In this document: piece by piece, positions 11,361-23,077 of the stretch | Layout of the letters: each line of letters opens with the position of its first letter | Numbering within the stretch: position 1 is the first letter of the stretch | Assembly: GCA_030248225.1 (NCBI GenBank) | Contig: JASANE010001729.1 | Span: forward strand, 1 to 64,000 | DNA: 64,000 nt | Direction: 5' to 3' | DNA from: Trileptium ribeirensis | Lineage: Eukaryota > Nematoda > Enoplea > Enoplida > Thoracostomopsidae | Notes under the pieces: generated by a model | Databases searched by the model: none | The model's input: the letters and a program-made list of their open reading frames with translations, nothing else | Told to the model about the DNA's origin: nothing | Made by a program: the position numbers and the translations under genes

Positions 11361-12186
11361 CGAAATATGCCTGGAAAATACATCAAGTGGCTTCGTGGAC
11401 GTATAGTCTTGGAAAAACATGGTTTTCTCACCAAGCTTGAATATTTTGGAGACTAATTCACAGTACGGCGTTAAGTAAATGGTAGTGAAATATGCCCCAA
11501 CGCTATGCATTTATATATAAATTCAGCAATGCACATCATATTCACTTACTGTGTATTGAGGTTATTTTATATTGCTTTTTTATACCATAACTTTACCTTA
11601 TAACTTTGCTTTATAAATTATCATAGGTTTTTGGCTATCAATGCTATGGCTGTCATCATGACACTACGTTTGGTACCTTAAACCCAAACCATTACCATAA
11701 AACGCTACGTTTACGCAAACATGTAAATCGAAACTCCTAAAGCTCGTCAGGTGCTGCTCACATAACCTAAAGCTTAGCTTATTTAACATCAAATCTAAAA
11801 CCCCATAGTATTTTAAATTTATTTTACACTGCTACTCAATATTTTAAAATTCGCTCAAAAGTTATAAAATTTCATTGGCCTATAACTATTTTGCCTCTGC
11901 CCGAGGGACAACCACGTGTATCATAAAAACTCGGGTACCCTTGTGAAAAGGTAACATGATCCCTGGTAGACCGGTACATCTAGTGGTGACACCCATCCCG
12001 TTTTTACTCCACGGACACACAACGAATTTCTATTATCGAACTCGAACTTATATCTTATTGTTCCAACATTAATTTTACGGTAATCTTTCCCCATCCTCAC
12101 CAACACCAGGTAAACTTTTGATCTGAATGGTAGCCGAAACTGTCACAAGTATAACCTTTGTAAATAATATGTTAATTAGTTTATTG
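11361..12186. other. AT-rich spacer
   Basis: Nothing recognisable. Open frames are short and without motifs. Confidence 0.4.
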
Positions 12187-12609
12187 CAAGAGTGCATTAG
12201 GGAAGAGTATGACACTTCCCTGCACTCACATGTTAGCCCGTGTTTGATAATACGGGCGTTTTCGGCCTGACTCCTCCCAAGTTTCTTGGGGGGGGGAGGT
12301 AGCTGGGACCCCCTTCGCAGTTTTTTTGGGGGATAGGTCGGACCCCCAATTTCTGGGGGTCGGTTTATAGGCAGCTGCTTATAAACCGACTCTTCTAAAA
12401 TTTGGGGGCCCAACGTACCGTCCCCCCCCCCAAAAAATTGGGGGAGTCCGAGCTACCCCCTTCCAGAAGCTGGGTAGGGGGGTGGGGGTTCGGGGCATCT
12501 CGACCTTACACAAAAACTGGGGGGTCAGGCCGAAAAACGCACGTATCATAAAACACGGGCCAACATGTGAGTGCATGGAAGTGTCATACTCTTACCTAAT
12601 GCACTCTTG
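12187..12609. mobile_element. MITE with about 100-bp terminal inverted repeats
   Basis: The left end CAAGAGTGCATTAGG continues for about 100 bases and pairs with the right end, roughly nine bases in ten matching, up to the shared TCAGGCCGA segment. The interior has C and G runs and a nearly perfect 32-nt palindrome at 12359-12390 (GTCGGTTTATA/TATAAACCGAC around GCAGCTGC). No protein is encoded. Target duplication is not clear; TATTG occurs near both ends but not symmetrically. Confidence 0.75.
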
Positions 12610-13410
12610 GATATTGTAACCACAAAGCTGATGAAATTTTGGATTAAACTTGTTACGCTCAGCTCGGCTTGATATTAAGTATGCTTCTTACCTTTATAAT
12701 ACATAATGTACAATCTCTAGTTTAAAATCCAGATTATTTTAATCACTTTGATAAACTTTAATTTCAACGCCAGTTCGTAAATATTCAAAAGCTAATTCAG
12801 TTTTAAAATCAATTACCCCAAAAAATATTGAACTTTTTACAAGAAATTAAAGACACGGATTGATATTCATAAATTTGAAATGGTATAAAATATAAGAATA
12901 AATATGTAAATTAAGGTATAAAATCGACGGCAAAAACTTTACATACGAATCAGTACTGAAATTTAACAACCTGAAATTTGTTATTTTGAAATTGAGCTGA
13001 AAAAATTGGATCTCAAATTTTAGACATATATAGTCAATTTTAACAGTTAAAGTTTAGTGTATAAATTCTCTAAAATGTGACATTATAAAACTCAACAACG
13101 TCATGTCATGTAACGCCGAACATCGCATCATATAGCAAAAGTTGCTATTTTCTAAAAAAGTTTTTTCTATATTGTTGATGACGTCCCACCCAGACCACCC
13201 GTTTGATATAACTGACCACACAACATTGACACTCGAAAGAGCCACACAAGTTTTTGAACGAATGAATATTCTTTCATATTAACTATTACTGACAGTGTGA
13301 CCATGAGAAGCTTAAGATTTTCCTTCTTTGCAGGGTTTTCCTCTCTCGGCTTCCCGATTTTCTGAAGCCCAAATATCGAGTTTGTCGCAAAATTGCCTCG
13401 TCAAACTGTT
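12610..13410. other. AT-rich spacer before the LTR element
   Basis: No gene, RNA or repeat recognised. Confidence 0.4.
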
Positions 13411-13592
13411 TATAGCGATATTTCGGCTGATTGAAATACAAAATCTTTTTCGGTAGATGTAATGCTTTTGGCGAAGAATGATTTTGATTTTGAATTGTTG
13501 TTATTATAAGTAGGTGATACCAACTAACTGTAAGTAGTCTTTTGTAAAATAAAAGCCATATGGTTTTATAAACGCATCTGCGGTGATTTACA
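13411..13592 (+). repeat. 5' LTR of the Gypsy element
   Basis: About 180 bp beginning TATAGCGATATTTC (probably TG in the ancestor) and ending near GATTTACA. It aligns over its whole length with 19256-19432, sharing TTGAAA-ACAAAAT, TTCGGTAGAT, GATTTTGATTTTG and TTTTGTAAAA words. The divergence indicates an old insertion. Confidence 0.75.
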
Positions 13593-14210
13593 CATCAGCT
13601 GGGATCAGAAAATATCACAATCCAGTCGATGAAAAGTGATCCAGTCGATTTTGCTGTAACGTCTGCTACTCCTCAAAACTTCTTCCGCAATTGAATTTGT
13701 CGCCGATCGTATTGCAAGAACATTACATTGGACGATCCAGTCAACAACGAACAACAAATTCGCGTATACAACCAATAACGGAAACAGCACATCGTGTGCT
13801 TGCCTATTATTTTGGATAATTTGCAACAATGGCTTCATTAATATCTTGGTAGCGATAGTACGGAGAAACGGCGGTTTATATTTTGCTCTTAAAGCATTTA
13901 GCCTTTGGAAGATCACAGCTGCCAGGTCGATCAACAACTGGAACAGTAAGCCAAAGATTGGAAATCCAGTGTGATATACATTGTTTTCGTATATGCAAGT
14001 CTGAACGAATCCATGGCAAAAGTCACTCTGACATTACAAAAGCTGAAAAAAAGAAATATCGGTTGTCTTTTTTCTGTTATCAAATTACAAGCTGCATAAA
14101 CATTGTAGGTGTTCATCATCCAACAGCATTAATGCACCGTTTACGGTATAAAGGACCTCCCATGCCTAAAGTTTTGTCCACCCTCAATGTCTCTGCCTCC
14201 ATCAAATATA

Positions 14211-14510
14211 TGGTGTCTTTGACACCATGGTGTTTGTGATTGTATTTTCATATAGTATACATAGGTAGTGTAGTGTCGATAATAGTATGGTGTAGACCAC
14301 ACCATAAAATTTATATGGTGTTAGCAACGCCATGTTTTTATTTGCGCGCCTTATATAATGTGTTTGTGGATGGTGTCCTTGACACCGTCAGTAATGAACA
14401 ATAGATAAATTTAGCCACTATAATTAAGTTGATGGTGTCTGGTACACCATGTGTTGCATTCTATAGTGTAGGTATATACCGTATATCAATGGATGGTGTG
14501 GTCTAGACCA
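14211..14510. repeat. Cluster of six 17-nt TGGTGT-N5-ACACCA palindromes
   Basis: Six units of exactly 17 nt occur at 14211-14227, 14288-14304, 14316-14332, 14371-14387, 14433-14449 and 14494-14510. Each starts TGGTGT and ends in ACACCA or a one- or two-base variant (CACACCA, ACGCCA, ACACCG, AGACCA). The five central bases and the spacers (28 to 77 bases start to start) are unrelated, so this is not a simple tandem duplication. No similar unit was noticed elsewhere in the window. Confidence 0.7.
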
Positions 14511-15497
14511 TTGGGGGACAAAACATTCACATGGGTGGTCATTTATAACGTAAACGCCGCATAAGGTTGCCATTAATAATGGCTGAAATAAGACCCAATC
14601 CCGGACCAACCGCCTCAGGAGATCCGCTACCAGCAAACATTAGATTACGTATTTGAAAATTAATACGTGATTGCAAGGCACTTCGCATGTCGTCTAGAAT
14701 CTTATTGCAATTACAGCGGATATGCCAAGGTCACGACGAGTTGTTGTGTTCGAAGTTCATTTAGATTTTGCCGGTGTTATATCATCCGAATTTTCTCAAT
14801 TGGTGTAACCTAGTGGTTGCAGAATTGGCCGCTATTGTGAACAGAAGATTTGGTGTAGTAGTCTGCGATTTGGGGCACTGGAAGTCTGACGTAAGCCAAT
14901 ATGTTGAGACAAAAATGGTTGAACAAAACTTACAAAGGCCTGTCAAAACACAAATATGACTTCAGTCACGAAGTAAGTTACATCATGGGATAGTGAACCA
15001 ACAACCCGTAAAAGCAACAACTAGTGTTGCAGTTGCTAAACAGACTGAAGTAACGTTGCCAGTTTTATGTTGTAATGTTTCTAGCACTAAAGTGACGTCT
15101 AAAATATTACAGGCATAACTGTTAAGCCTAAGCTGTCTCAGCATTAAAAAGCTAACTTTCATACCGCAAATTCCCCTACCTCGATTTTTTTCCGACAACG
15201 CACAGTCGAGACTCTGAATGTGTGAAAAACACTCAGTCACAAATAAAACCTGTCTTACGGAGAAGTCACAAGAGAAAATATTGCTGTCGTTTCCAGAGTG
15301 AAAAACTCAACAATTTGCGTTACAAATTGCAATAATTCCAATAGAGGCAGAAAATTGCTTAAGAAAAGTAGCAAATATCATTATAACATGAAAGTGTGCG
15401 CAACTAGGTATTTTTGGGTGATAAAATTTCGGCGTTTCCGTATACTCCACAATTTTAAACTGAAACATAAATGACCGTATACACGGTTGAAACTGTA

Positions 15498-15842
15498 AAG
15501 GCGTGTTCACACGCTCAAACATTTTGCTCAAATTTTGATCGAAATTTGAGCTCAAATTTTGATCAAATTTCGATCAAAATTTGAAAGCAACTTTTTTTGC
15601 ATTTTTTGCAAGTTTGAATGTGTGAACACAGTTCAAACATTTCATGAATGTTAATGTAGCCAATCATGGACGAGATGTATTTACCTGAAAAAATTTGAGC
15701 TCAAATTTTGATCTCTAATTTTGAAATATCGCAATTTTCATTTAAAAATCACTGTCAAAGTTTGATCAAAATTTGATCAAATTTGAGCTCAAATTTTGAG
15801 CTCAAAATTTGAGCAAAAAGTTTGAGCGTGTGAACACGCCTT
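15498..15842. mobile_element. MITE with reiterated GAGCTCAAATTTTGATC words
   Basis: Both ends read AAGGCGTGTTCACACGCTC inward. The terminal inverted repeats match at 41 of the first 42 bases, showing a young insertion. The same end motif recurs once near the centre (TGTGTGAACACAGTTCAAAC, about 15617-15636). The flanks of the centre are full of GAGCTC and GATCAAA inverted words, giving strong folding potential. It lies inside the degraded gag region. No target duplication was convincingly found. Confidence 0.8.
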
Positions 15843-15949
15843 GATTAGAGAAGTAAACACATTATAGGACATCGACAGGTCAATTTCTGAAAACTTTTAA
15901 AGCCCAATTGCAACCGTGATTTCGTCCTGCCGTCCAGAGTAAGCGTATT

Positions 15950-16700
15950 ATTGTTACTGCCGCTGAATAGTTCCCAATGGCGCAGCGAAACTGGCACTGA
16001 AGACAGTACAAGCAGTTGTTACAAATTCTTCGCAGTCCACTGCTACTGATCAAAACATTACCTCTAACGCCGCCCGAAATGCGACATTATCTGAATTTTT
16101 TGAAATGGGTAACATGGTTTGGTTCGCTTATATTGAACCACTGCTTAACTGTTTGCCAGACCTTGTGAAACGAAAAACCTTTAACGAGTGCTACCAACAC
16201 ATGTGTTAATCGATAGTGGAGCAAAAGCTGCAGACAGTTTTGAAGCAATTAAAAATTGTGTTCTAAAAATTTTATAGTAACAGTGATGCAAACCAGCTAC
16301 GCAAACTTCTTAAGAAACAGAGTTCGAAGATCGTAAGCCCTCTGTCACTCTGAGACCACCTCAGCGTCTCGCCCCGGACCATTACAAATTAGTGAAGCTT
16401 AGATTCATGCAAATAATTCCAAAGCCTGAACGTATTGTGCTAACGTCGATCTCTGGACAGCCTGTGAAGCAATTAGCAGAAAACGTGGATAAAATGTTGA
16501 AATAACTTCCACAAACTTTAACTGTTAGCTCAGTCAGCAGTCAATTCACGGCTCTATAGCAAATGATTGAACAGCTCGTATAAAGCCAAAGACAGGCCAA
16601 CGAGCAGTTGATCCGTCAAATCAAGCAAATAATTCAATTAAATCAAACTGCGAATGAACTAAAACTTTTCAAGAAATTGTTAACAAATGGTTTCTAATTT
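15950..16700 (+). pseudogene. gag-like relic of the Gypsy element
   Basis: Short fragments in changing frames match the Gypsy gag layout. WFAYIEPL near 16120 corresponds to the conserved W-F--E segment. A block reading LVKLRFMQIIPKPERI then QPVKQLAENVDKML (about 16390-16500) resembles the capsid C-terminal part. Stops and frameshifts prevent a continuous protein. Family assignment rests on order and on the neighbouring pol. Confidence 0.5.
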
Positions 16701-16979
16701 CGGTCGCAACAGGCGATCTAAGCAACGTCAACGAAGACAAAACTTTAGATTCCAGTCAGGTTAGCCCTCTCAATCCCATATAGCACCATACAATCCAAAC
16801 GGAAGCTGATGTTATTACCATTTCGTTCACAAGGCAAAAACCCAAAAATGCACACAGCCCTGTAATTGGAAACACGTTTCTAGAAATAGCATATCTAAGC
16901 CGGAAAAATCCCGGTATCCGCCGAAAACGCGATCTCCGAAAGGGTTCAATACAATAATTGAGGCCACATCAAAAGTAGG

Positions 16980-18990
16980 AAATTTTTGAGTGGCAGGGTC
17001 TAAATTTTTCTACCTCGTAGTATGGCATCAAACCATAAATGGTGACAAAACATTTTATGCAGCATACTGGTACTCCAGTGGGTACATACGGAAACGCAAA
17101 ATTACTTCCTATATCAAATACTTGAAAAAATATTCTACGTGGGAATGCACTGTCGCTGATGTAACACAACCGATCCTCGGCTACGATTTTTAACGAAGTT
17201 AGTTTGTCACTAGACTGCTCAAAGCATAGATTAGTTGATGTCGCAAACATAACAGAAATGGAAAATATTATAGCACATGATCAGCCACAAAAAACAGTAA
17301 CTGTACCTGATATGATTGTTGTTTAAAGCATCGATGATCATTCATCCACGGAAAATGAATCTTGTTGTCAAAGAATTAAAAACCAAATACGCAAATTTAT
17401 TTGGTAAATTAATCGTTGATAAAAAGGTTCGCATGTATTTTAGAATCATATTGCAGGAAGGGTGCACTAGTTTTATTACGTCTACGCCCCCCTTTTTGAC
17501 GAAATATTACAAAATCGCAACATATGCGTTTACTAAACTATAAGATCAAGGAATTGTGTACCGCCGCGAGTCTCCATGGGCTTCACCTCTACATATGGCA
17601 CCAAAAAATGACATTAAAAAGACTTGGAACCCGTACAGTGACTACCGTCAATTAAACATAATGAGTGTTGCCAGATCGATGCCAAACATCGCTTACCTCA
17701 CAAACCATTTACATGGATGCACTGTTTTTAGCACACTAGACCTTGTTTCGGCTCATCGCCAAATCCTGATAGTACTAAAAGATCAGCCTAAAAACTGTAA
17801 CAACACCGTTCGGCCTTTTTATGTATCGTCGAATGCCGTTTGGATTACTCAACACCGCGAAAATATTCCAAAGGTTAATCGACATAGTATTGCAAGATTG
17901 CTAAGGCTTATATAGACAAAATTCTTGTCGCTAGAAAAATAAATCTGAACACCGTTAACACTTAGACGCGATTTTTCAACGATAACAAAATTTTGACATT
18001 ACGTCTAAAAGCAGAAAAGTGTAATATTTCTGCCAAATTACTGTTTTCCAACTACAAAAAATAGTTCTAGGCCTGAAAAGGTTTCTCATAATGACCTGAC
18101 CAGTTTTAACCACCGGTTTGTAAAATATTTCTCACAAATAGTTACAGACGTCATCAAGAATTCAAAAATCAATTCAAAATTCCTATTGTATGGAATGTAA
18201 ACGCAGAAAGCGTGTTTAATGTTCCAAAAGAAGCCGTTCAGCAATGCATCGCATAAGCTTACCCAGATTCAACACCTTTATTGGAGCTCACTGCTGCCGC
18301 CTCAAGCACAGCTGCTGGAGCAGTCTCAAATCAGGTAAGCAACTGGCGACCGCAAGCCTCTAGCGCTTTTTTTCAAGAAAATACAATCCAAATGAGACAA
18401 AGAAGACAGTTTTTGAGCGTGTACTTCTTGCAATTTTTATCTTTTTGAAGCATTTCAGCTGGATTAAATTTCAAAATAAAAACAGATCTTAAAACCAATG
18501 GTTTATACATTTAATATGAAACGCCAACATCGCAGCATGTGTGCTGGCTATCTTATATTCCAGAATTCAACTGTAACATTGAACATGTCTCAGGAGCCAA
18601 AAATTTAGTGGCAGACGCTCCATATCGCTCAATTTCTGGTGTAACTGGACACCACCTTGGTCGAGTCCTAGACTAACGATCAAGCATTTCAAAAAATTTT
18701 CAAAACAACAAATCTACCCCAGAAAACTTGCAATTTAAGAGACAACTAAATTGTATGCGATGACTCCACAAACACACTATACAGAAAGATATTTTTTAAG
18801 CAAATTCGTAATCTGGGCTATCCATCGCCGAAACTATTAACACTGCGTCTTGTCGCCCAAAGGAATAAATGGCCAGGAATGAACAAAGACGTCGAAGCTT
18901 GGGCAAAACATTCTGAAGCGTGCCATGCTTCAAAATCAACATGTCACACAAAGGCGTCAGTAGGTCAAATTCCGAACATTCAACAGACAC
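16980..18990 (+). pseudogene. pol relic: protease, RT, RNase H, integrase start
   Basis: The segment ending VADVTQPILGYDF at about 17195 matches the retropepsin C-terminal region. The reverse transcriptase block at 17556-17915 shows SPWASPLHMAPK, YRQLN and FSTLDLVSAHRQI (finger and palm motifs). Its catalytic Y-x-DD region is lost or frameshifted after 17915. An RNase H-like stretch begins near 18280 (LTAAASSTAAGAV). The integrase zinc-binding region follows near 18815-18960 (WPGMNKDVEAWAKHSEACHA). The integrase catalytic core is absent before the 3' LTR. Non-functional. Confidence 0.75.
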
Positions 18991-19255
18991 TTTCGAACGT
19001 ACCACAAAGAGCTTCACCGAGAACGTCGGAAAGCTGAAGAGTGTTCAGTGGGCATTGAGAGCCATGAAACTATTAGAAAAATAGTGAGTGTATAGGGATG
19101 AAACCCATCGTGGCAACGAGCGTTCTAGCAGTGTGAATTTTAATTTCAAGATAAATTGAACCTTATTCACTTAATTAAACATCAATAAAAAATATTTAAA
19201 AATGCCAAATCTCTTTAAAATTATTAGAAGCTCCGCTTGTTGCCGTGGGAGGTAA

Positions 19256-19432
19256 TGTAGCGATATTTCACCTGATTGAAACACAAAATGATTTCGGTAG
19301 ATAAAATCCGTTGGTGAAGCACGATTTTGATTTTGTTGTTGTTCTTATCAGTAGCTGATAACTAACAGTGAGTAGTATTTTGTAAAACAAAAGCTATATT
19401 GTTTTATAAAACGCGTCTGTAGCGATTTATCA
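19256..19432 (+). repeat. 3' LTR of the Gypsy element
   Basis: 177 bp starting TGTAGCGATATTTC and ending GATTTATCA, with the canonical TG...CA ends. It pairs with the 5' LTR. The start motif TGTAGCGAT recurs just before the end. Confidence 0.75.
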
Positions 19433-20393
19433 AATAATTCATTTACACAGCACTTGGGTTTAACAAACATTACACTGTTCATTATAGGTAAGCTCTTTGA
19501 AAGAAAGAAATTTACGTTCGCGCAAGTTTGTCCGTTTCCCACGTTAGTCCGGGGTCACTGAGCTGTGAATATCGATGGCATAAGTGTGATCGTGTCGGTC
19601 TATTGTCAAGTGAGTTCACGATCGTAACAGCTACGAACGCGCACAAATTATGATTTACCTCATGTACGCAAAGACAATCACACACGTAGGTGTTGTTCAC
19701 TGCGACTATTCTGCCATTCAGCTTCGCATTCTCCTGACCGCGTATAAGTGCAAACGTGATTACCAATCATGTTTTTTTCGCATACTTATATACACACATT
19801 AACTGACGATTCAGCAAGTCGACTGATGAACGCGGATAATGGCAATGAACGAACGGAATTTTCGTATGCACAACTTTCTCTGTTTCGCACGTTTCAGTTT
19901 GTGATTTGGCAAAAGCACAACCATGATTTACACTGCTGAAGCGGGCACTAGCATTGCAAAGGTATCGTATGAATAGCTGAGGATTATGTCTGATTTTTAA
20001 ATATAGTCTAATTTTTTTTCAAAATGTACATGTCGTTTAGTTAAATTAATAAACTATCATTTTTTGATTCATTAAAAAATAGAAATATTGATGCACCGAT
20101 TTTACATAAAACTAATAATACATTTTACTCAAGTTCAGCAAAATGTTGTATATTAGACGCTTATGTCAATAAATTTCTCTTGCAGCAATCAATTGAACGA
20201 CATCAAATCACATCCCAATTTCTCATCGCAAAATTTTGCCGCACTCAATCGCACTTCACTTGAAAATTTTTAAGCAGAATTTGTCATTTTTTTAAGAAAT
20301 TTGAATATCGCTGTGAAATATTTTTATTTAATTTTTGAATTTGTATGTATGAACTTTTATACTTATGTACGTCGATATATAGTATAGTTCATA

Positions 20394-20443
<50 letters not shown>

Positions 20444-21090
20444 TTATGTATATACAAGAACTATATATGTAAGAACACTGGGTATATATCGACAATTATT
20501 ATTGCATTAATACTTCTATATGTGTATACAAACGCTACAACATAAACATTTGCATGTTTTGATACCATTAATTGTATTGTTTTGTGTAAATATACGTTCA
20601 GACATATTCCACAGAATATTTACCTTGAATTATGGACGTTCTCATTTTCTGACTGTCTATACTTTGCATCCACAGTTCGTCTTTTTACTTATTGCCGAAA
20701 ATATAAGTGCAAAAAATTGCAATATAAAGAACAACAGGCTCAAAACATCTGTATAACAGTTAGTAACACAAGAAATTTTTTATAATTTTTATTTCTGAAA
20801 CATAACTACCGAAATTTGTAGTTCTATAAACGATTTTTTATCGAAACAGAAACATATAAATAACTACAATAAAGCGAGGATGATGCTACTGCTTAGTTTA
20901 GTACAACTCCGCACCGGTGAAAATATGTTTATGGTGATTAAAATATAAGTTGTTCTTACATTAAATTTTGTTTAGCTAGAATTCGAGATGTGGAAGCGAG
21001 AAATTCATTCTTATGAACACAAAGTATTTGAGCAAACCTAAATGAACTAGAAAAGAATGAAGATGTTTTTGTTTAATGTTTGGCTTACAG
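19433..21090. other. Mostly AT-rich spacer with a (TA)n microsatellite
   Basis: A perfect TA repeat runs at about 20394-20438. The minus-strand open frame 19512-19766 (84 codons) lies in a slightly GC-richer patch and has four cysteines near CDCLCVHEVNHNLC, but no splice or start context supports it. Nothing else was recognised. Confidence 0.45.
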
Positions 21091-21267
21091 TGTAATATAA
21101 TTAGCCTATCAACTAGACAAACATCCACGTCAAGCGGGTTCATTTCTACCCAGGCTGTAAGCAAACCATTGCCCAAGTTTCAGTCTCTGTATGATGATAG
21201 TAACACCAGATACATAACCCGTCGTTACGCTGACTGTCGTGTCACCTGCCAGTTTATGTTTGATTAA
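21091..21267 (+). CDS. Candidate terminal exon of an unknown gene
   Basis: A pyrimidine-rich tract and acceptor TTGGCTTACAG end at 21090. From there 58 codons are open in the frame ending with TAA at 21265-21267. The stop overlaps a canonical AATAAA. The peptide is hydrophilic, rich in Ser, Thr and Arg (STRQTSTSSGF, DDSNTRYITRRYADC), and codon use looks more balanced than the surrounding AT-rich DNA. I do not recognise the family and found no partner exon upstream. A chance open frame remains possible. Confidence 0.4.
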   Translation, partial: CNIISLSTRQTSTSSGFISTQAVSKPLPKFQSLYDDSNTRYITRRYADCRVTCQFMFD

Positions 21268-21271
21268 TAAA
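21266..21271 (+). terminator. Poly(A) signal AATAAA
   Basis: The hexamer overlaps the stop codon of the candidate terminal exon. Such hexamers are frequent by chance in AT-rich DNA, so its weight comes only from the position. Confidence 0.35.
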
Positions 21272-23077
21272 CTTTGATTTAATTAGATTGGCTATTTAAA
21301 AAACTTAACTGAATTTTAGTTGAATTCTGTAACAACAAAAAATTTCACAATTTCTCGTCTGACATAAATGAGCGATTTTACGGCCATGCTGTAGAGCGTC
21401 GCGGTTTTGTTATAATTTTTATTAGTTTTGTTAACTTTTGTTACAATATCGTGAATGATTTTCAATTCTTTTCATTTCATTTCATGCCTATCACTTTTAT
21501 CACCCGACGCGCACAATTGAACAATAATATTTCGAATGAAGAATAATGAAGAATTTATTTTACAGCAACAACAACAAGCAACAGGCAGTTACAGTTTCCT
21601 TCAAGTAAACAAAAAATTGTCGTGTACAGAAGACGTTCACGTTCACGTTATGGACAAAGAAATATAAAAGCATTCGATTCACATCTGCAAAAAATAGCAA
21701 AATCTGTTCGTGAATTTCACAATTTCAGTAATGTATAATTGTTAAGTATATAACAGTGGTTGTTACTCTTTTTTGTCAAATTACTCAAATCAACAACCCA
21801 CGTCGGCAAAAATTATAGCCTCTAAAACGAGATAATCTTACTAATATATTTTACTTAATATTTACAATTAAACTATTTACTATTTTATTACTTAAAACTA
21901 CAATTATATTTACAATTGAAATTTGTTGAAATTGTTTTTTGACCATGCTTCTTAAATCTGAATATATATTATGGATAGTTTGTAATTAGCTACTGTCATC
22001 TAAATATACCACATCGGAAAATTTATAGTATATTTATATTCGGTAAATTTAAAATTTATTCTAATTTTGACCTCAGGGCTGTTATCAACTTAAAGAAAGT
22101 AACTCACAAGACTGTACTTCACTTGAAATCGCGGAAAAATTGAAATTGTAGTATTGAAATGGTGTGTAAAATGAAATTTTAAATAGTCTCGATAAAATGT
22201 TCAATTTTAACGACCCAGAAAGAAATGTGTAGTTTAAATAATTTCCTAACGAGCGTAAAAGGTGATAAATTTTAAGGAAAACGAATAAAATTTAAGAGAT
22301 ACCAAAGTTTCTTTGATAAATTTAGCTCATACCAAGCTTCGAATAGTTTACAATTGAGTGCATAAGACATCGTTATATTTTTATTTTCTGAAACTATATG
22401 TTACAGGTTTTATTTTCCTTATCTTAATTTTTAGTTTAAAGCATTATGATTCGAATAATTTGAAATAGTATTCTACACTTATTAAAACAAAACAACCCAG
22501 ATGTCCACCGACTGTAAAATTAGCTTATGAACTTATACTAAATCAATTAGTTATGTGACTTGTTTATATGGCGGTGCTATTGTTTTCAACTTTTGTAATA
22601 CTGCCCATTATAAGCATATGTTTCGTTTCATATGAATTCTGCTGTGATGAAACGAAGAGTTTTATAAATTGCATTGCTGCATCCCGCTAGTTAATCTGCG
22701 GCATGTGGTGAACGCCTCGAATTCCCGAGCGATAACTAGCTGCCGTGTTCCACTTCCACAAACTTGGTAAATTAGATATTATACGATAAAATGACACAAA
22801 AGTTTTGCAAATTGGCTTCTGGCAACAAGAATCTATCCGTGATCTCTTCTCTACTCTACTAGAAGCAAAATCGTGGTATTACTATTGATCAGTGGGATAC
22901 ATCGTTTAAGGCAAAATGATTCCCGGGGTCATTATAAACCGGGCAATCTAACAATGTTTGGCTTTATTTGTCGATTCAAAGATTTTCTCTTATTCTTTCA
23001 TTCGCTTTTGCTAAAGCAGTCGACAGTAATTATTTGTACCGCAGCGTTGTCCTAGCCCTGTATGATGCGGTGACGTA
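21272..23077. other. AT-rich spacer
   Basis: No coding block was supported. A tRNA-like patch with a GCATGTGGTGAACGC word lies near 22698-22750 but cannot be folded convincingly. Confidence 0.4.

Larger units (their letters stand above)
13411..19432 (+). mobile_element. Decayed Ty3/Gypsy LTR retrotransposon
   Basis: A pair of short direct repeats at 13411-13592 and 19256-19432 bounds segments that read, in order, as gag, protease, reverse transcriptase, RNase H and the zinc-binding start of integrase. That order is typical of Metaviridae. Frames are interrupted many times and the integrase core is missing, so the copy is dead. A MITE sits inside gag at 15498-15842, and a cluster of palindromes lies at 14211-14510. 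The 5-bp target duplication and a convincing primer-binding site could not be found. At about 6 kb the total fits a full element carrying small insertions. Confidence 0.85.

Noticed and set aside
19512..19766. Minus-strand 84-codon frame with clustered cysteines as an exon
   Set aside because: No convincing splice sites, start context or family resemblance.
20394..20438. Origin or regulatory significance of the TA repeat
   Set aside because: Ordinary dinucleotide microsatellite in AT-rich DNA.
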